Source of the DNA: Paenibacillus sp. S150
GTDB taxonomy: Bacteria; Bacillota; Bacilli; Paenibacillales; Paenibacillaceae
NCBI RefSeq assembly: GCF_019352175.1
Contig: NZ_JACBYI010000052.1
Coordinates: 1 to 44,096 of the forward strand
DNA: 44,096 nt
Direction: 5' to 3'
Shown here: one piece after another, positions 6,953 to 14,186 of the stretch
Numbering within the stretch: the stretch's first letter is position 1
Layout: each line of letters begins with the position of its first letter
Translations under genes and position numbers: made by a program
Notes under the pieces: model-generated
What the model saw: the letters and a program-made list of their open reading frames with translations, nothing else
Databases searched by the model: none
What the model was told of the DNA's origin: nothing

Positions 6953-8507
6953 TCCGCCTGCCGATACCAAAAAAACGCTCAGGCTCTCTTCCGGCGGTAT
7001 CGTGCTGGGGCTGCGCCAAGAGCATAACCAAGAGCGGCTATACTATATTGGCGATGATGTTCATTCCCTTTGCATTGGAGCCACCCGCAGCGGCAAATCC
7101 CGGACTGTGGTGCTGCAAACCATTGGCCTGCTGGGACTGGCCGGAGAGTCGATGGTCATCAGCGACCCTAAAGCCGAGTTGTTCCATTACAGTCATGTCC
7201 TGCTACAAAAGCTCGGCTATGACGTGCTAACACTGGATTTTCGTCACCCGGAAAAAAGCCACCACTACAACCTGCTTCAGCCGGTCATTGATGCCACGCT
7301 TGCCGGAAATCAGGAACAGGCGGAAATGCTGGCCTGGGATATGACCCAGGTGCTGGTGGGCAAGGCTCAGGGCGAGAAAATCTGGACCAATGGCGAAATG
7401 TCCGTGATTGCTGCTTCGATTCTCAGCGTGGTGTGGGATAACGTCAAGCGGCCGGAGTACCAGAACCTGACCAATGTCTACTGGTTTCTCGCGGAGATGT
7501 CGAAGCAGATTGGCAATAAAACACCGATGCAGGAGTATATCAAACGGTTGCCGCAAAACCACCCAGCCCGAGCGCTGCTCAGTATATCCGATGTGGCTCC
7601 TGCTCGCACCAAGGGCAGCTTCTACACATCGGCTCTGACCACCTTGCGCCTGTTTACCTCCAAATCCATCTACGCCATCACCCACAAAAGCGACTTTTCT
7701 TTAGCCAGCCTTGGCGACAAGAAACAGGCGCTTTTTATCATTCTCCCGGATGAAAAAACCACGTTTTATCCGGTCGCTTCTCTAATGGTTTCCCAATTGT
7801 ATGAACTCTTAACCGCCGAAGCGGATGAGCGCGGCGGACGTTTAAAACGGCGCGTTAATTTTATCCTAGACGAGTTTGGCAACTTTACCCCTATTGCCGA
7901 CTTCACCAACAAACTGACAGTCGGCGGTGGGCGGGGAATGCGCTTCAATCTGTTTTTACAAAGCTTCGAGCAGCTCAAGGAAAAATACGACGACCACGCC
8001 GCCAGCACCATCAAGTCTAACTGCCAGACGTGGATATACCTGCAGGCCGACGATCTGGAGACGCTGCGGGAAATCAGCGAAAAGCTGGGGACGTATACTA
8101 CCTCCAGCTACCAGCTATCCGCTTCCCACAGTAAATACTCCACGCCAAGCACTTCCCACAGCTTAAACCTGCTGGAGCGGAAGCTATTGACCGTGGATGA
8201 GGTGCGGCGTGTCTCCCGGCCTTATCAGATTGTTATTTCCCGCACTCACCCAGGGATGATGTTCTCCCCCGATCTCAGCCAGTGGGCCTTTAACCGCATG
8301 ATGGGACTGGGAGACAAGGAGCATAACCGCAAGGTGCGGGAAGAACGTGAACATCGACGCCCCATTTTAACAGATACGACCCAGGAGGTGAAACTGTGGA
8401 ACATCTGGATTTATTACCAAAAGGACATTACCCGACAACTGACCGAGCAGCGGCAACAGGCGGCGGGAGCAGCAGGTGGCTTTATGCCGCCAGCCTCCGA
8501 CGAATGA
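6903..8507 (+). CDS. virD4: VirD4/TraG-like coupling ATPase (soluble subunit)
   Basis: This 534-residue ATPase would connect the relaxase-DNA complex to the secretion channel. It has Walker A at residues 59-66 (GATRSGKS), a VISDPKAELF segment typical of the family shortly after, and Walker B as FILDEFGNF. The C-terminal part has the ALFIILPDEKTTFYP and SRTHPGMMF blocks of the VirD4-like group found in clostridial and Bacillales conjugative elements. It lacks the N-terminal membrane helices, which are encoded by the preceding gene. The ATG at 6903 follows AAGGAGG. Its stop overlaps the start of the VirB2-like gene (ATGA). Confidence 0.9.
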   Translation: MKLPHPKNIPKTKEAADPPADTKKTLRLSSGGIVLGLRQEHNQERLYYIGDDVHSLCIGATRSGKSRTVVLQTIGLLGLAGESMVISDPKAELFHYSHVLLQKLGYDVLTLDFRHPEKSHHYNLLQPVIDATLAGNQEQAEMLAWDMTQVLVGKAQGEKIWTNGEMSVIAASILSVVWDNVKRPEYQNLTNVYWFLAEMSKQIGNKTPMQEYIKRLPQNHPARALLSISDVAPARTKGSFYTSALTTLRLFTSKSIYAITHKSDFSLASLGDKKQALFIILPDEKTTFYPVASLMVSQLYELLTAEADERGGRLKRRVNFILDEFGNFTPIADFTNKLTVGGGRGMRFNLFLQSFEQLKEKYDDHAASTIKSNCQTWIYLQADDLETLREISEKLGTYTTSSYQLSASHSKYSTPSTSHSLNLLERKLLTVDEVRRVSRPYQIVISRTHPGMMFSPDLSQWAFNRMMGLGDKEHNRKVREEREHRRPILTDTTQEVKLWNIWIYYQKDITRQLTEQRQQAAGAAGGFMPPASDE

Positions 8508-8863
8508 GAAGTGGCAAGCAGCGGGCTTGGCTTCCTTTGCGGATGCGCTATACCATCCTAATTGCTTACACCCTCTACTGGAGCCTGCTGTCCTCTCCCT
8601 CCGCTTTTGCTGCAGGCGACATAAAGGACAGTAAATTGGTAACCGGAACCGAAAAACTGATCGGAGATGTTACCACTTGGCTGATGATTCTAGCCCCTGT
8701 TATAGCTGGCCTGCTCATTATTTATTTCTGCATCCGCCGCTCCGCTGCCGATGAAATGGATCAAAAAAAATGGAATAATCGCATCATCGTTGCCATTGTG
8801 TCCTGCATCGGCGTAGTGCTGGGTTCGGCTACGCTAAATATCATCATTGGCTATTACAAGTAA
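8504..8863 (+). CDS. VirB2/TrbC-like small exported membrane protein
   Basis: This 119-residue protein has an N-terminal signal segment ending in SPSAFAAGD and two further membrane helices separated by a short basic loop (CIRRSAADEMDQKKWNNR). This is the topology of VirB2/TrbC-type pilin subunits and of related small proteins in Firmicute conjugation operons. The chosen start (ATG 8504) overlaps the coupling-protein stop. A GTG at 8396 has a very good AGGAGGTG site, but it would add 36 residues of low-complexity sequence wholly inside the coupling-protein gene, so it is less likely. A terminator-like hairpin follows the gene. Confidence 0.65.
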   Translation: MRSGKQRAWLPLRMRYTILIAYTLYWSLLSSPSAFAAGDIKDSKLVTGTEKLIGDVTTWLMILAPVIAGLLIIYFCIRRSAADEMDQKKWNNRIIVAIVSCIGVVLGSATLNIIIGYYK

Positions 8864-8866
8864 GAC

Positions 8867-8894
8867 GAGCTTGCCCACTGCGGCAGGCTCTTTT
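8867..8894 (+). terminator. Terminator or attenuator inside the transfer operon
   Basis: A 9-base stem (GAGCTTGCC with GGCAGGCTC, one G-U pair) and a CACTGC loop are followed by TTTT. It lies 3 bases after the VirB2-like gene and about 30 bases before the next start, so it probably lowers expression of downstream genes or stabilises the upstream mRNA. Confidence 0.55.
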
Positions 8895-8926
8895 CTATTC
8901 ATCATCAATCAGGAGGTTATGGACAA

Positions 8927-9157
8927 ATGAAAAACGTGTTGAAGAAAGTAAAGGAAAAGAACATGTACGCGGTTGTTGTTATTAAAAACGCGCTTGATAA
9001 CCGCCGCGGGGAAGGCTTCGTTGATTCCGCCGTGAAAATTTTGATTGCCGTGGTCATTGGAGCTTTGCTTCTGGCCGGGCTGTATCTGCTGTTCAATGGC
9101 ACAATCCTGCCAACTCTTACCCAGCGGATCAAGGAGATGTTCAATTACAGAGGGTAA
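8927..9157 (+). CDS. Pilin-like single-helix protein, DUF6133-type
   Basis: A 76-residue protein with a basic N-terminus, the motif RRGEGFVD at residues 26-33, and then one long membrane helix (AVKILIAVVIGALLLAGLY) and a short tail. This matches the DUF6133-type proteins encoded between VirB2-like and VirB6-like genes in Firmicute conjugative elements. The basic leader, glycine, acidic residue five positions after it and hydrophobic helix resemble Flp/type IV prepilins. The same RGEG-aromatic-VD motif is found at the helix start of the protein at 18377. A prepilin peptidase is encoded in the same operon. I infer, but cannot show, that it is a prepilin. AGGAGG lies 10 bases before the ATG. Confidence 0.75.
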   Translation: MKNVLKKVKEKNMYAVVVIKNALDNRRGEGFVDSAVKILIAVVIGALLLAGLYLLFNGTILPTLTQRIKEMFNYRG

Positions 9158-9176
9158 GCCCGGACAACCTTCAGCG

Positions 9177-9198
9177 GAAGCGGCACTAGCGCCGCTTC
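9177..9198 (+). repeat. Perfect 8-base hairpin upstream of the VirB6-like gene
   Basis: GAAGCGGC (9177-9184) pairs with GCCGCTTC (9191-9198) around ACTAGC, followed by only two T residues, and stands just ahead of the AAAGGAGGA site of the next gene. It is more likely an mRNA-stabilising or translation-modulating structure than a terminator. Confidence 0.5.
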
Positions 9199-9219
9199 TT
9201 GCGGAAAGGAGGAACCATC

Positions 9220-10056
9220 TTGGAAAAAATCCTGTTGCTGCTCATTATCGCGCTTTTGAACGGCTCCCTGGTGTACCTGGACAGCTTGCTGAAAGAGATT
9301 GTCCCGATCTCACTCTATGCGGAGAAGTACATGACGCTGACCACCGGCGCGAACCTGCTGGAAGACCTGTACAACATTGTGTTTACCTTTGGCGTGGCCC
9401 TGATGATACTCAAATTTCTTAAAAAGGGCTTTGAAATCTATGTGCTGTGGACAGATGGCGACCCGGATGAGGAACCGCTGTTCCTCCTGACCAACTTTTT
9501 CAAGGCAATGGCCGTAGCCGTTTGCTTTCCCACCATCTACACCTGGCTGGGCAGTATGGTGGAGGACTTGACGGACCAGTTACTCACAGTAATCGGCCAA
9601 TCCACGCAGTACAACTGGCAAACCTGGATCAATGCGCTGGAATCGGCGGGACTCGTAACCGCCGTGTTCGGCCTGATCTTCATCGTTTGCTTTTTTATTC
9701 TCTACTTTCAGTTTCTCATGCGGGGCTTGGAAATGTTCATCCTGCGGGTGGGCATCCCTCTAGCCTGCGCGGGACTGCTCGACAATGACAAGGGTGTATT
9801 CCGGGCCTATGCTCAAAAATTCACCCAATCCATGCTGGCGGTGGTGGTTCAGATTGCCCTTGCCAAGCTGGGTGTGGGGCTTATGCTGCAAAATCATGTC
9901 TTTTGGGGCATGGCCTGCATGATGCTGGCGATCCGAACGCCGCGTTTCCTCTCCGATTTCCTCATTACCACAGGCGGCGGAGGCAGTGTGGTCAACAACG
10001 TCTACCACAGCATCAAGCTGGTCGGCATGGCCCGCAAGCTGACGAAGGCCGGGTGA
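9220..10056 (+). CDS. VirB6/TrbL-like conjugation channel protein
   Basis: A 278-residue polytopic membrane protein with about six hydrophobic helices. It resembles the TrbL/VirB6-like proteins of Firmicute elements: an N-terminal helix, a conserved KKGFEIYVLWTDGDP segment on a cytoplasmic loop, a central FLMRGLEMFILRVGIPLACAGLL block, and a C-terminal Gly-rich stretch (TTGGGGSVVNN). VirB6-type proteins form the inner-membrane part of the DNA channel. The TTG at 9220 is 7 bases after AAAGGAGGA; the frame upstream of it is only that site. It is next to the pilin-like and the small two-helix protein genes, as in related elements. Confidence 0.85.
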   Translation: MEKILLLLIIALLNGSLVYLDSLLKEIVPISLYAEKYMTLTTGANLLEDLYNIVFTFGVALMILKFLKKGFEIYVLWTDGDPDEEPLFLLTNFFKAMAVAVCFPTIYTWLGSMVEDLTDQLLTVIGQSTQYNWQTWINALESAGLVTAVFGLIFIVCFFILYFQFLMRGLEMFILRVGIPLACAGLLDNDKGVFRAYAQKFTQSMLAVVVQIALAKLGVGLMLQNHVFWGMACMMLAIRTPRFLSDFLITTGGGGSVVNNVYHSIKLVGMARKLTKAG

Positions 10057-10060
10057 TCGG

Positions 10061-10270
10061 ATGATCACGCTGGAAGAGTTGGCCCAGGCATTGATGAGCC
10101 TGATCCGCTTGGGCTGCGTCTGCCGCTTCATCTATACGATGATCCGCCTGTCCGGTGCGGATGAGGAAGCGGCGAAATATAAAAAGCGCGCACGCAATGT
10201 CGTGCTGTTTTACATTTTGGCCGAAAGCATTTGGCAGGTAAAGGAGATCATCTTGTTTTACTACCGGTAG
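10061..10270 (+). CDS. Small two-helix membrane protein of the conjugation module
   Basis: A 69-residue protein with two hydrophobic helices (around LIRLGCVCRFIYTMIRL and ARNVVLFYILAESIW) separated by a charged loop with DEEAAKYKKR. Proteins of this size and layout regularly follow VirB6-like genes in Firmicute conjugative elements and are often labelled mercury transporter in databases, probably wrongly, since no metal-binding motif is evident beyond two cysteines in helix one. The gap to the previous gene is 4 bases. It is likely a structural or accessory part of the channel. Confidence 0.7.
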   Translation: MITLEELAQALMSLIRLGCVCRFIYTMIRLSGADEEAAKYKKRARNVVLFYILAESIWQVKEIILFYYR

Positions 10271-10374
10271 CGGAAAGTCTTTACCGGAGATGGGGGACAC
10301 AGTAAAATCCCTGCGAATCCTCACTAACCAGACTTCACAGGGACAATATGTTCTTGGGGTTTTACCCGCCTATT

Positions 10375-11634
10375 CTAGGATCGTTCCCAATCCTCCTCGT
10401 CTGGCACACCGCTGTAGGCGATGTCCCCCTCAACATCCGTTTTTCGATCATCCGACCAAAGCAGACTCGTGCGGGAATGGACAACCTCTGACAGCATGGC
10501 GATCCTTTTTTGCAAGGCAAAGCAAAGGGCGTCACATCTGGCTTCATCAATAAAAAGCGAGCCGCGAAAAAGTTCTCTTATTTCCTCCTCGATGCCTTGC
10601 AGCGCGGACAGGTCGAGCCAGTCAAAGGATGTCACCAGCTTGATTTGCTCGTTGTGGTCCGTCTTAAACGGCTTACAGGTCAGCTTTGCCGTCGGTGAAA
10701 TCAGCGACTGTGGCTTGGAAAACCAGAGGGATGAACCGCTGTCATAAATCGGAGCGGCCCCAATCCACTCCAGGGTTTCCGCATTTCGGATCACGCCAAA
10801 ATTGTTTTGGTGCCGATCCTCATTGGCAATGATATAGTCCACGACGATCATGCGGTCTAGGAAATCTGTCATCCCGGAAATACCCAGCGCCTCACAGCAG
10901 TTCAAGTAATGCTGGTACACCGACACATGGTTAGGCTTGTGCTGAGTCTGCATCACATACCATGCCGTAATCAACTCCGTCTCGGGAGTAATGAAATTCT
11001 CGCACACACTGTACGGATAATCGTCCTGCACCATCAGCGTGTAGGGAACATGGGAAATGCCCAGCCGCGCCATGATCCTGCTGGCAACCACTTCATTATA
11101 GGGCTCCTGTTGGGTCGCGCCGCTTCCACCTTTAATGAGACAGCGTTTTCCGTCCAGAATACTCCATTTCTTTTTCAACCAGCCGTCCGAGGTATTATCC
11201 GGCGACATCAGGCTCATGTGCTCCGATGAGCCTTTACCAAACAGTACATTACCTACATCATCGGAAAAAGGATTGTCGAAAAAGTTAACCTTGGACCAGC
11301 TTGTCTCCGAACCGGCGGGGCAAATCCAATAGTGGTCGGATAAACTCAAACCCAAGCTTTTTTCCAGCAGCTTTTGGGTGGTGCTCAGGTTGAGTTCAAC
11401 AAGAGCTTCTCTAATTCCATCCCGGCTGGCAGGGATGGCGCGGCCTCTCCACCATTCATTCAGGGCGGAACGGTCGATTCGTCCCCGTTTAACCGGTATT
11501 CCGGTGGGAACATGACGTTCTTCAATCACATGGCCTATAGCGGAAATCGCGCAGGAGGCTTCGTCAAGCTCGATCTCGGCAACAGGGGTGTTCTTATGCA
11601 TGAGAACGTATTTTTTGTGCAAGACATCCGCCAT
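10375..11634 (-). CDS. HipA-like serine/threonine kinase
   Basis: A 419-residue protein with HipA-family kinase motifs. It has a glycine-rich ATP loop (IKGGSGATQQEP, then NEVVASRI), the catalytic loop NEDRHQNNFGV and the metal-binding YDSG segment. HipA kinases of type II toxin-antitoxin systems phosphorylate host proteins such as glutamyl-tRNA synthetase; targets vary. The usual HipA N-terminal domain is not evident, and the first 100 residues differ. No HipB-like repressor gene adjoins it. It is encoded against the direction of the transfer operon, between the small two-helix protein gene and the next membrane protein gene, and has its own promoter. ATG 11634 has GGAG 8 bases upstream; a GTG at 11643 is less likely. 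Confidence 0.8.
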   Translation of the reverse strand: MADVLHKKYVLMHKNTPVAEIELDEASCAISAIGHVIEERHVPTGIPVKRGRIDRSALNEWWRGRAIPASRDGIREALVELNLSTTQKLLEKSLGLSLSDHYWICPAGSETSWSKVNFFDNPFSDDVGNVLFGKGSSEHMSLMSPDNTSDGWLKKKWSILDGKRCLIKGGSGATQQEPYNEVVASRIMARLGISHVPYTLMVQDDYPYSVCENFITPETELITAWYVMQTQHKPNHVSVYQHYLNCCEALGISGMTDFLDRMIVVDYIIANEDRHQNNFGVIRNAETLEWIGAAPIYDSGSSLWFSKPQSLISPTAKLTCKPFKTDHNEQIKLVTSFDWLDLSALQGIEEEIRELFRGSLFIDEARCDALCFALQKRIAMLSEVVHSRTSLLWSDDRKTDVEGDIAYSGVPDEEDWERS

Positions 11635-11700
11635 ACCATCCACTCCATTCTTATCCTGTAATTGTACCGAATAATCCGGTTGGTTTCCATTCCATTTGGT

Positions 11701-11734
11701 GTATGAGGCATACTCAGTTCCTTCTATTATATCA
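11701..11734 (-). promoter_or_regulatory. Extended -10 promoter and palindromic operator of the HipA-like gene
   Basis: On the minus strand a perfect TATAAT lies at 11731-11726, preceded by TGA (the TGnTATAAT extended -10 form). No good -35 is visible. Just downstream, at 11701-11713, is the palindrome GTATG-AGG-CATAC, which would overlap the first transcribed bases and could be a repressor site. The leader to the ATG at 11634 is about 85 bases. Confidence 0.45.
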
Positions 11735-11801
11735 AGCTAGTGATGCATCAACCATGGCGCTTTCTTTATTTTACAGAAAAAAGGAGGTTTCCCGTCCCCT
11801 C

Positions 11802-12137
11802 ATGACACAGGAGCAAACCTTGTACATCCCCATGGGCGTAAAGCCGGAGGCGGAATGGTTTCCTGGCTTTGGCAAGCAGCAACTGGCGCAATCGATCCTG
11901 GGTTCCGGCCTTGCTGTTATCTTGTCGGTCCTGATCTGGCTCTTCAAAGGCAGCGTACCCTTTGCTATGGTCACCTTTTTGACCGGCGTATCTGCTTCGG
12001 TAATGATGACGACCAAAGACCGGCATAACCTGTCGGTGCTAGATCAAGTCCGCTTTATGATGGTCTTCAAAAGGAGTCAAAAACGGTTTCCGTATCGCGC
12101 CATTAATGAATGGCCCTTGCAGGGAGAGAAGCTATGA
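11802..12137 (+). CDS. PrgI/DUF5592-like small membrane protein of the secretion system
   Basis: The 111-residue protein opens with TLYIPMGVKPEAEWFPGFG, a pattern seen at the start of small PrgI-like or DUF5592-like conjugation proteins, then has two close membrane helices, a short loop, and a basic C-terminus. Such proteins take a VirB3-like place in the membrane complex. The ATG at 11802 matches the expected family start, although the AAGGAGG site is 14 bases away. Longer in-frame starts (11703, 11754) are possible but add a non-family sequence. The stop overlaps the prepilin peptidase start (ATGA). Confidence 0.65.
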   Translation: MTQEQTLYIPMGVKPEAEWFPGFGKQQLAQSILGSGLAVILSVLIWLFKGSVPFAMVTFLTGVSASVMMTTKDRHNLSVLDQVRFMMVFKRSQKRFPYRAINEWPLQGEKL

Positions 12138-12574
12138 GTCTCCTGTCCGCAGAGGTTATTCAAGGCATCCTGTTTATGTTATTGCTGCTTTACGCTAGCC
12201 TGCGCGACCTGAAAACTCGGCAGATCCCGGACAGTCTTCCCTTGGCAATCGTTATTGTAGGGCTGCTGCGTTTCTCTCCCGTTTACGCTTTCTTGGGTCT
12301 CCTGGTCGCTGGCTTGCCTTATCTGATTGCCGCCGTATGCTCCAAAGGCAAAATAGGTGGCGGCGACATCAAGCTGATGGCTGCTTGCGGCTTTGTGCTG
12401 GGTCCTGTCTATGGGACACTACAAAGCATCATCGGCTTAACCCTGGTGCTGCTCGCTGCTGCCGGAATTGGATTTCGTGCCGGATTTCAAACCGCCAAAC
12501 AAACTGCGCTGCCGCTGGCTCCATTTCTGTCAGCAGGCGGCGTTTTGGCGTTTCTCATCCATTTGCTCTCTTAG
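12134..12574 (+). CDS. Type IV prepilin peptidase (A24/TadV/CpaA family)
   Basis: A 146-residue polytopic protein with about four to five helices and both catalytic aspartates of the A24 family: D25 in the LRDLKTRQIPD segment and D79 in GGGDIK (the GxGD motif). This is the short TadV/CpaA form, without the N-terminal methyltransferase domain. It would remove leader peptides from prepilins after a glycine. Likely substrates in this operon are the proteins at 8927, 18377 and 18766. It is translationally coupled to the gene before it and is followed by cpaB. Confidence 0.85.
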   Translation: MSLLSAEVIQGILFMLLLLYASLRDLKTRQIPDSLPLAIVIVGLLRFSPVYAFLGLLVAGLPYLIAAVCSKGKIGGGDIKLMAACGFVLGPVYGTLQSIIGLTLVLLAAAGIGFRAGFQTAKQTALPLAPFLSAGGVLAFLIHLLS

Positions 12575-12586
12575 GAGGTTATCCAG

Positions 12587-13345
12587 TTGAAAAAGCTTTT
12601 CCGAAACCGCACCGTCCTGGGCGCAGCTTGTATCCTGCTGTCCCTGGTGCTGTGCCTGGGCATTGCCCCGCTGTTAAACCAAACGGCCAGCGAACAGACC
12701 GATATTGTCCGCATCATCAAAGACATATCGAAGGGAGCAGCCATCACCGCCGATCAGGTAGAAACCGTTCAGGTGGGAGCCTACCATTTACCGGCTGACG
12801 TGCTGAAATCACCCGATGCTGTCATCGGCCAATATGCGGCTGTGGACCTAAAAAAAGGTGACTATTTGTTGCCGTCCAAGTTGTCGAGCCTGCCGCTGGA
12901 CGCTTATCTAAATCGGCTGGACGGTGCCAAACAGGCGATGTCCGTCACCATTAAAAGCCTGGCTGCAGGGTTATCCGGCAAGCTGCAGCCCGGTGATATC
13001 GTAGCCCTGATCGCCTCCGACTACGGCGAGCTGCGGTCCACCACCCTCCCGCCAGAGCTGCAATATGTGGAGGTGCTGGCTGTAACCGCCAGCAGCGGTT
13101 TGGATGCACAAAACAGCAGCACCTCTGCTGACTCAGAGGAAGAGAAGGAGCTGCCGTCTACCCTGACCCTCCTCGTGCTGCCGCAGCAAGCACAGCTTTT
13201 AGCCGACCTGGAGAGTAAGGGAACGCTGCACACGACGCTGGTGTACCGGGGAGATCCTAACACCGCCAAAGCCTTTACCGACAAGCAGGCTGCTTACTTT
13301 ACTGCGAAGCAAGCAGCCTCGGAGGAGCCTGCCCATGACCAATAA
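12587..13345 (+). CDS. CpaB/RcpC-like Flp pilus assembly protein (SAF domain)
   Basis: A 252-residue protein with an N-terminal membrane anchor (residues about 10-30) and the SAF-domain pattern (DISKGAAITADQVETVQV, then LKKGDYLLPSKL, then LQPGDIVALIA) of CpaB/RcpC proteins, which are periplasmic or surface parts of Tad/Flp pilus machines. TTG 12587 follows AGGAGG by 9 bases. The C-terminus is rich in Gln, Ala and Lys. It overlaps the next gene by 11 bases. Confidence 0.8.
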   Translation: MKKLFRNRTVLGAACILLSLVLCLGIAPLLNQTASEQTDIVRIIKDISKGAAITADQVETVQVGAYHLPADVLKSPDAVIGQYAAVDLKKGDYLLPSKLSSLPLDAYLNRLDGAKQAMSVTIKSLAAGLSGKLQPGDIVALIASDYGELRSTTLPPELQYVEVLAVTASSGLDAQNSSTSADSEEEKELPSTLTLLVLPQQAQLLADLESKGTLHTTLVYRGDPNTAKAFTDKQAAYFTAKQAASEEPAHDQ

Positions 13346-14186
13346 ATCCTTGATTGCCGTGTGGGGAAGTCCGAACAGCGGGAAGACCATCACCGTCGTC
13401 AAGCTGGCACAAGCCCTTGCCGCCCGCAATCAAAACGTGCTGATCCTCTGCTGTGATGCACTTTGCCCTTCCCTTGCCACGATCGCGCCGCGTGGAGCCG
13501 ACAATCACGCTTCTCTGGGACAACTGCTTAGCCTTCCGGCACTGACCCAAGAAGAATTGCTGCGCTACGCTCTGCCGCTGGATGTTTCACCGCATATCGC
13601 CCTGCTGGGCTACAAAAAAGGAGACACCGCCTTCACGTATGCCGCCTATGACCGGGATCGGGCAGTGGACCTCCTGACCTTGGCCCGCCATCTGGCGGAT
13701 GTGGTGCTGGTAGATTGCGCCAGTTATCTGTCCGCCGACCCGCTCTCCACGGTTGCTCTTGAACTGGCGGACAGCGTCATTCGCCTGCATCACTGCGACC
13801 TGAAAAGCCTGATGTTCTACGCCTCCTACCTGCCACTCTTAGCAGATGCCCGTTTTCGACGTTCCGCGCTGGTTCCGATTTTATCCAACGTGAAGCTGGA
13901 GCAGGATCACCGGGAGTACAGCCAAGTTTTCGGCGGCGTTCAGGTCATGCTTCCCCATGTCGCCCAGCTTGAGCAGCAAGCAGCCTCCGCCCGGCTGCTG
14001 GAGGATTTATCCGGCAAAGAGGCTGCCGTCTATCAGGCCGCTATCCAAAACATCCTCGGCTTGCTTTTTCCACAAGAGCCGGAAGCTCCATCACGTCCCC
14101 GTTCCCCGTCTGCGGTAGATCCCACCGGCAAAATCACTGCCGTGCTGCAACGCTTATGGCCGAAACGTCGAGGTGAAAAGGAATGA
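13335..14186 (+). CDS. CpaE/TadZ-like MinD-family ATPase
   Basis: A 283-residue protein with a P-loop near the start (WGSPNSGKT), the DALCPSL segment and a VVLVDCASYL Walker B-like block, as in MinD/ParA-type proteins used by Tad systems to place the pilus machine at a membrane site. The C-terminal tail is Pro/Ser-rich, then basic. It sits between cpaB and cpaF, the usual order of Tad clusters. The stop overlaps the ATG of cpaF (ATGA). Confidence 0.8.
   Translation: MTNKSLIAVWGSPNSGKTITVVKLAQALAARNQNVLILCCDALCPSLATIAPRGADNHASLGQLLSLPALTQEELLRYALPLDVSPHIALLGYKKGDTAFTYAAYDRDRAVDLLTLARHLADVVLVDCASYLSADPLSTVALELADSVIRLHHCDLKSLMFYASYLPLLADARFRRSALVPILSNVKLEQDHREYSQVFGGVQVMLPHVAQLEQQAASARLLEDLSGKEAAVYQAAIQNILGLLFPQEPEAPSRPRSPSAVDPTGKITAVLQRLWPKRRGEKE

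Noticed and set aside
8396..8503. N-terminal extension of the VirB2-like protein from GTG 8396
   Set aside because: Despite a fine AGGAGGTG sequence, the 36 extra residues are low-complexity and lie inside the coupling protein gene; a signal peptide begins properly from ATG 8504. Kept as an alternative.
10290..10553. Plus-strand frame after the small two-helix protein
   Set aside because: Antisense to the HipA-like kinase gene end and without motifs.
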